This document shows, piece by piece, positions 61,519 to 64,000 of a stretch of DNA of 64,000 nt. The stretch is from contig NZ_JAZHRT010000001.1 in NCBI RefSeq assembly GCF_036924535.1, positions 1,736,001-1,800,000 on the forward strand. The letters run 5' to 3'. How positions within the stretch are numbered: position 1 is the stretch's first letter; the number at the start of each line of letters is the position of its first letter. The position numbers and the translations under genes were made by a program. The notes under the pieces were generated by a model. It searched no databases and had not been told where the DNA came from. It was given only the letters and a program-made list of their open reading frames with translations. Source of the DNA: Bradyrhizobium sp. AZCC 2262 (lineage in GTDB: Bacteria > Pseudomonadota > Alphaproteobacteria > Rhizobiales > Xanthobacteraceae).

Positions 61519-61916
61519 TGCGCAAACTCCTTACCGGCCAGGAATTCCGAACTTCTCGAACTCGTCGCGCGATGCCCAAGCAGGTTGGAACCAACGTAAC
61601 CATCTGCGGTCACATTCCTGACGGGCTCTGAAGCGCTCAGCGCACTTCTCTGAACAGAGCGAGGTCCGCCAGGAATAGCGCCTGACGAGGCCGAACTTGC
61701 CTTCGCAGATCGGGCAACGCTTGGCTGCGCCGGCGGGGGTATATTTGGAATTGCTGCGCATTTTGTCCTCCTCTCGGCTTTCCGTGGGTACTCGTTGGTG
61801 CTCGCCTTTTGTTCGCCGTCGCAGTTGGCGCAAAGGTGAAGAATCGCGTCTGGATCGTAATGGCCTGCCAGATCCCGCCGCGTGTAGGGGCATTGTGCGC
61901 AGAGCGTCACTTTCAC
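61515..61916 (-). CDS. CxxC small protein whose frame overruns the next gene
   Basis: From a GTG that overlaps the previous stop (GTGA), the frame encodes VTLCAQCPYTRRDLAGHYDP and LHLCANCDGEQ, a zinc-ribbon-like core of about 50 residues. After about residue 52 the frame goes on for 80 residues through another gene (61531-61761) and stops only at 61517-61515, overlapping the next start. The tail has no family character, so the native stop has probably been lost or shifted by an indel near 61770. Core real, tail doubtful. Confidence 0.5.
   Translation of the reverse strand: MKVTLCAQCPYTRRDLAGHYDPDAILHLCANCDGEQKASTNEYPRKAERRTKCAAIPNIPPPAQPSVARSAKASSASSGAIPGGPRSVQRSALSASEPVRNVTADGYVGSNLLGHRATSSRSSEFLAGKEFAQ
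61531..61761 (-). CDS. Small zinc-finger-like protein
   Basis: 76 residues from an ATG with GGAGG 9 bp upstream. It has CPIC (about 17-20) and CSEKC (about 38-42), a four-cysteine metal site, then an Arg/Trp-rich helix RFRARQECDRRWLRWFQPAW. It is fully inside the overrunning frame of the gene before it, in another phase. Likely cytoplasmic; could bind nucleic acid. Function unknown. Confidence 0.7.
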   Translation of the reverse strand: MRSNSKYTPAGAAKRCPICEGKFGLVRRYSWRTSLCSEKCAERFRARQECDRRWLRWFQPAWASRDEFEKFGIPGR

Positions 61917-62050
61917 TTGCAGCCTCCACAGGCGAAGCAGCGGAATTCTGCGCCGACACAAATCTCATTTGTCGAAGGGACAGGGATGTGGCTCAGACCG
62001 CCGGTCTCGTGGCGGTTGCGCTTGATCTGTTCAACTTGGATCGCGGACAT
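61913..62050 (-). CDS. 45-residue Cys-rich peptide, first of the cluster
   Basis: MSAIQVEQIKRNRHETGGLS, then VPSTNEICVGAEF and the end CFACGGCK. Four cysteines lie within 17 residues. The ATG follows AGGTGACAGG, and the stop overlaps the GTG of the next gene, which supports both starts. Too short for standard gene finders. Confidence 0.58.
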   Translation of the reverse strand: MSAIQVEQIKRNRHETGGLSHIPVPSTNEICVGAEFRCFACGGCK

Positions 62051-62717
62051 CCTGTCACCTGCAATCGGCTCTTTCGATCTGCAGCAAGACTAGGAGAATG
62101 GCGACCGCTGCCTCAATCGTACGTAGGTAAGCGGGTGGCATAGAAAGGGATCGCAGGACCATACGGAGGTTTGTTGGCAGGATCACACGATCTGCTTGCA
62201 AACGAATCTCCAGTTGAAGGGGGATTGCACGATGGAGAAGAAGCAGACGGCTCACGTCTACCTGGGTGAGGGAGGGGGTGAGGCCAGCGCGAAGCCGTCC
62301 GCTCAGCAGCCATGCGCGGGAGGAACGCGACCTATCAGCTTCACGCTAAACTAGGTGCAAAAAGGTGCGGAACAACTAAACGAAGGTTTGGCTCAGCCAA
62401 ATTATAGGATAGTGCGATTGCCCTTTGATATGAGTGCCAAGCCGGAAAATCACCGCACACTAGCCGGCTTAACCACTGGCGATCCTGCGCCGATTAGCTC
62501 AGAGTTTTGAGTGCCTTCGGCCCCCGGGAACCCCGGCGCCGACCGCGTGGAGGCGATCGAATTGCCGAACTTCTTCAAAATGATCTAATGTCATTCGGAG
62601 ACCTTGGACGCTGGGATCGATGCGTAGCCAGACAGTGAATTTCTGGAAATCAGTCGCGTTGTGATACGGCTCGATTCACGGCGCCAGTTCATCACCTTAG
62701 CGGGACGCGCGAGGAGA
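62051..62717. other. Intergenic region before the DUF4118/PAS sensor
   Basis: About 665 bp. A minus-strand frame from 62255 to 62055 ends 4 bp before the Cys-rich cluster and has a hydrophobic stretch TIEAAVAILLVLLQI, but no good start, so I only note it. A TTAGCTCAG sequence near 62494 resembles a tRNA D-arm without the rest. A degenerate TAAA-N6-TTTG lies at 62376 but lacks the hexamer. Confidence 0.4.
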
Positions 62718-64000
62718 ATGAATAAACTTGATCTCTCACAACGACGGCCAAAGCCGTCTACAAGTTCTCACTACGCAGTGGCGGCGCTATCGGTGGCCGT
62801 TGCGATCGCTATTGTAGAGTTTAACACGCGTTTATTGCATGCAGAGGCGATCACATCGTCGATGCTTTGCGCTGTTATCTTCGCTGCGTGGTTCGGTGGC
62901 TTCGGCCCGGCACTGTTTGCGATCGCACTCGCCCTTTTGGCCTTCCATTATTACCTGGTGCCTCCAATCAGTTCATTTACCTGGAAGAGTGGTCTGTTCG
63001 CATTGGCCGTTGCGGAGGTGCCCCGTCTACTCCTGTTTTCCATTGTATCGCTGGTCGTTGCATTTCTGATGTCGGCACAGAGAAGAGCAACAGAAATCCT
63101 CCGGCTTTCCCGCAATGATCTGCGAGCGGCGATGGAGGATCAAAGGCGGATTGAAGCCGCACTCCTGCGCAGCGAAATGTATCTGACCGAAGCGCAGAGA
63201 TTGAGCGGCACCGGTAGCTTTGGATGGAATGTCGCCAGCGGAGAGATCGTCTGGTCAGATCAGACTTTCCGAATTTTTGGATGCGACCCGAGGGTTATAC
63301 CGACCGTGGAATTCATCGTTCAGCGTACCCATCCGCAAGATCGCGCTGCCGTGCAGGGGACCGTCGATCGCGCGTCCCGCGACGGAAAGGATTTCGACCA
63401 TGAATATCGATTGCTGATGCCGGATGGGTCGGTGAAGTATATCCAAGCGGTGGCTCGCTCCGTGAGAGATACGTCCGGCAATATCGAGTTTGTGGGCGCG
63501 GTGACGGATGTTACCGTTGCAAAGGAGACGGAGCGGAAGCTGCGACGCAGCGATGCCTATTTGACCGAAACCGAGCGTTTGAGTCGTACAAGCAGTTGGG
63601 CCTGGGATGTACGACGTCGAGAGTGGGCGTATCGGTCGCCCGGAATGTACGGCCTGTTTGGATTCGATTCGGAACAGGGCGATGTGCCGCTGCAGGCGTT
63701 CCGGGATCGCATTCATCCCGAAGACAGGCTTCCGAATGTCGAGGCGGCGGCCCGGGCTATCCAGGAGAAATCTGATTTCGAAGTTGATTTTAGAATAATT
63801 CTTCCAGACGGTTCGATAAAGCACATACATTCCGTAGGGCACACTGTCCTCGGCAGTGAGGGCGACGTGGTTGAGTTAATTGGCACGCATGTGGATGTCA
63901 CCGAACAATACGCTGCAAGGGAGGCGCTGCAAAAGGCATTCGACGAAATCAAGAAGTCCGAAGATCGCTTTCGACTGGTCGTCGACACAATCCCGACGCT
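62718..64000 (+). CDS. DUF4118/PAS-domain sensor protein, probably a histidine kinase, 3' end outside the window
   Basis: The frame from ATG 62718 (GAGGAG just upstream) stays open to the end, 427 residues. Residues about 20-115 hold three or four hydrophobic helices of the DUF4118 (KdpD-like) type. A short coiled coil leads to a PAS domain (about 160-275; GSFGWNVASGEIVWSDQTFRIFG and PHD-like THPQDRA), a second PAS (about 282-395; SWAWDVRRREWAYRSPGMYG) and the start of a third (DRFRLVVDTIPT). A kinase domain is expected beyond the edge. The gene sits alone. Confidence 0.88.
   Translation, partial: MNKLDLSQRRPKPSTSSHYAVAALSVAVAIAIVEFNTRLLHAEAITSSMLCAVIFAAWFGGFGPALFAIALALLAFHYYLVPPISSFTWKSGLFALAVAEVPRLLLFSIVSLVVAFLMSAQRRATEILRLSRNDLRAAMEDQRRIEAALLRSEMYLTEAQRLSGTGSFGWNVASGEIVWSDQTFRIFGCDPRVIPTVEFIVQRTHPQDRAAVQGTVDRASRDGKDFDHEYRLLMPDGSVKYIQAVARSVRDTSGNIEFVGAVTDVTVAKETERKLRRSDAYLTETERLSRTSSWAWDVRRREWAYRSPGMYGLFGFDSEQGDVPLQAFRDRIHPEDRLPNVEAAARAIQEKSDFEVDFRIILPDGSIKHIHSVGHTVLGSEGDVVELIGTHVDVTEQYAAREALQKAFDEIKKSEDRFRLVVDTIPT

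Noticed and set aside
61515..61770. The whole 133-residue CxxC frame as a normal protein
   Set aside because: The tail after about residue 52 is the shadow of a better supported zinc-finger-like gene; only the core is accepted.
62375..62411. Further TAAA-N6-TTTA site near 62376
   Set aside because: The second half is TTTG and no CTAnnT hexamer lies 21-23 bp on.
62486..62515. tRNA-like D-arm TTAGCTCAG
   Set aside because: No anticodon arm, T-arm or CCA follows within 90 bp.

Overview
The window looks like chromosomal DNA of a Bradyrhizobium-type alphaproteobacterium (Nitrobacteraceae). Supporting signs are high GC, a FixK-like and a FixJ-like regulator with perfect FixK/FNR boxes, a C4-pathway 5-aminolevulinate synthase, an IalB-family protein, phasin/PHB genes, DUF3551 and COG3904 proteins, and many tiny exported proteins of the kind common in rhizobia. 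Both edges cut genes: ackA on the left, and a DUF4118/PAS sensor on the right that runs out of the window.

Region 1 (1-18.4 kb) is dense, intact and core-like. It reads as a low-oxygen module: ackA-fabI, a CoA-transferase/MaoC operon divergent from a phasin, a K+-channel-like protein, Crp/Fnr and FixJ-like regulators, IalB and an exported hydrolase, a SulP transporter, PPK2, an exported-sensor-domain histidine kinase, and an operon of DUF3300, DUF2950 and a Gly-rich exported protein. Five perfect TTGAT-N4-ATCAA boxes lie in front of these units. The DUF3300 protein ends in what looks like a peptidase S74 (endosialidase-type) chaperone domain.

Region 2 (18.4-33.5 kb) is sparse and decayed. 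It starts at two tRNA 3'-end remnants. It holds pieces of queC, a deoxyribosyltransferase, an MFS transporter, a thiolase and a COG3904 protein, several frameshifts, and a GlcG-like gene whose near-identical copy lies 8 kb away. Intact islands in it are a MEDS/histidine-kinase pair, an ArsB/SLC13 transporter and a DUF1614 membrane protein. It also contains micropeptide genes, small exported-protein genes and a candidate sRNA.

Region 3 (33.6-58.6 kb) is a stress and efflux block: porin, COG4705 protein, glutathione-independent formaldehyde dehydrogenase with an HD hydrolase, an EmrAB-OprM type tripartite pump, catalase plus aquaporin, sulfite oxidase plus DUF202, DUF305 plus an RND pump, and a two-component system. 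Region 4 (58.7-64 kb) has hemA behind an orphan winged-helix regulator, an overlapping cluster of small Cys-rich proteins, and the partial sensor kinase.

The most striking unexplained signal is a recurring promoter-like element in regions 2 and 3. It is a palindrome, TAAA-N6-TTTA, usually followed by RTGG and then, about 22 bp on, by a CTAnnT hexamer. I count eleven examples. Nearly all face a small exported-protein gene or a stress gene. If the hexamer is the -10 box, the palindrome is centred near -41.5, the geometry of a class II activator promoter. I do not recognise the regulator.
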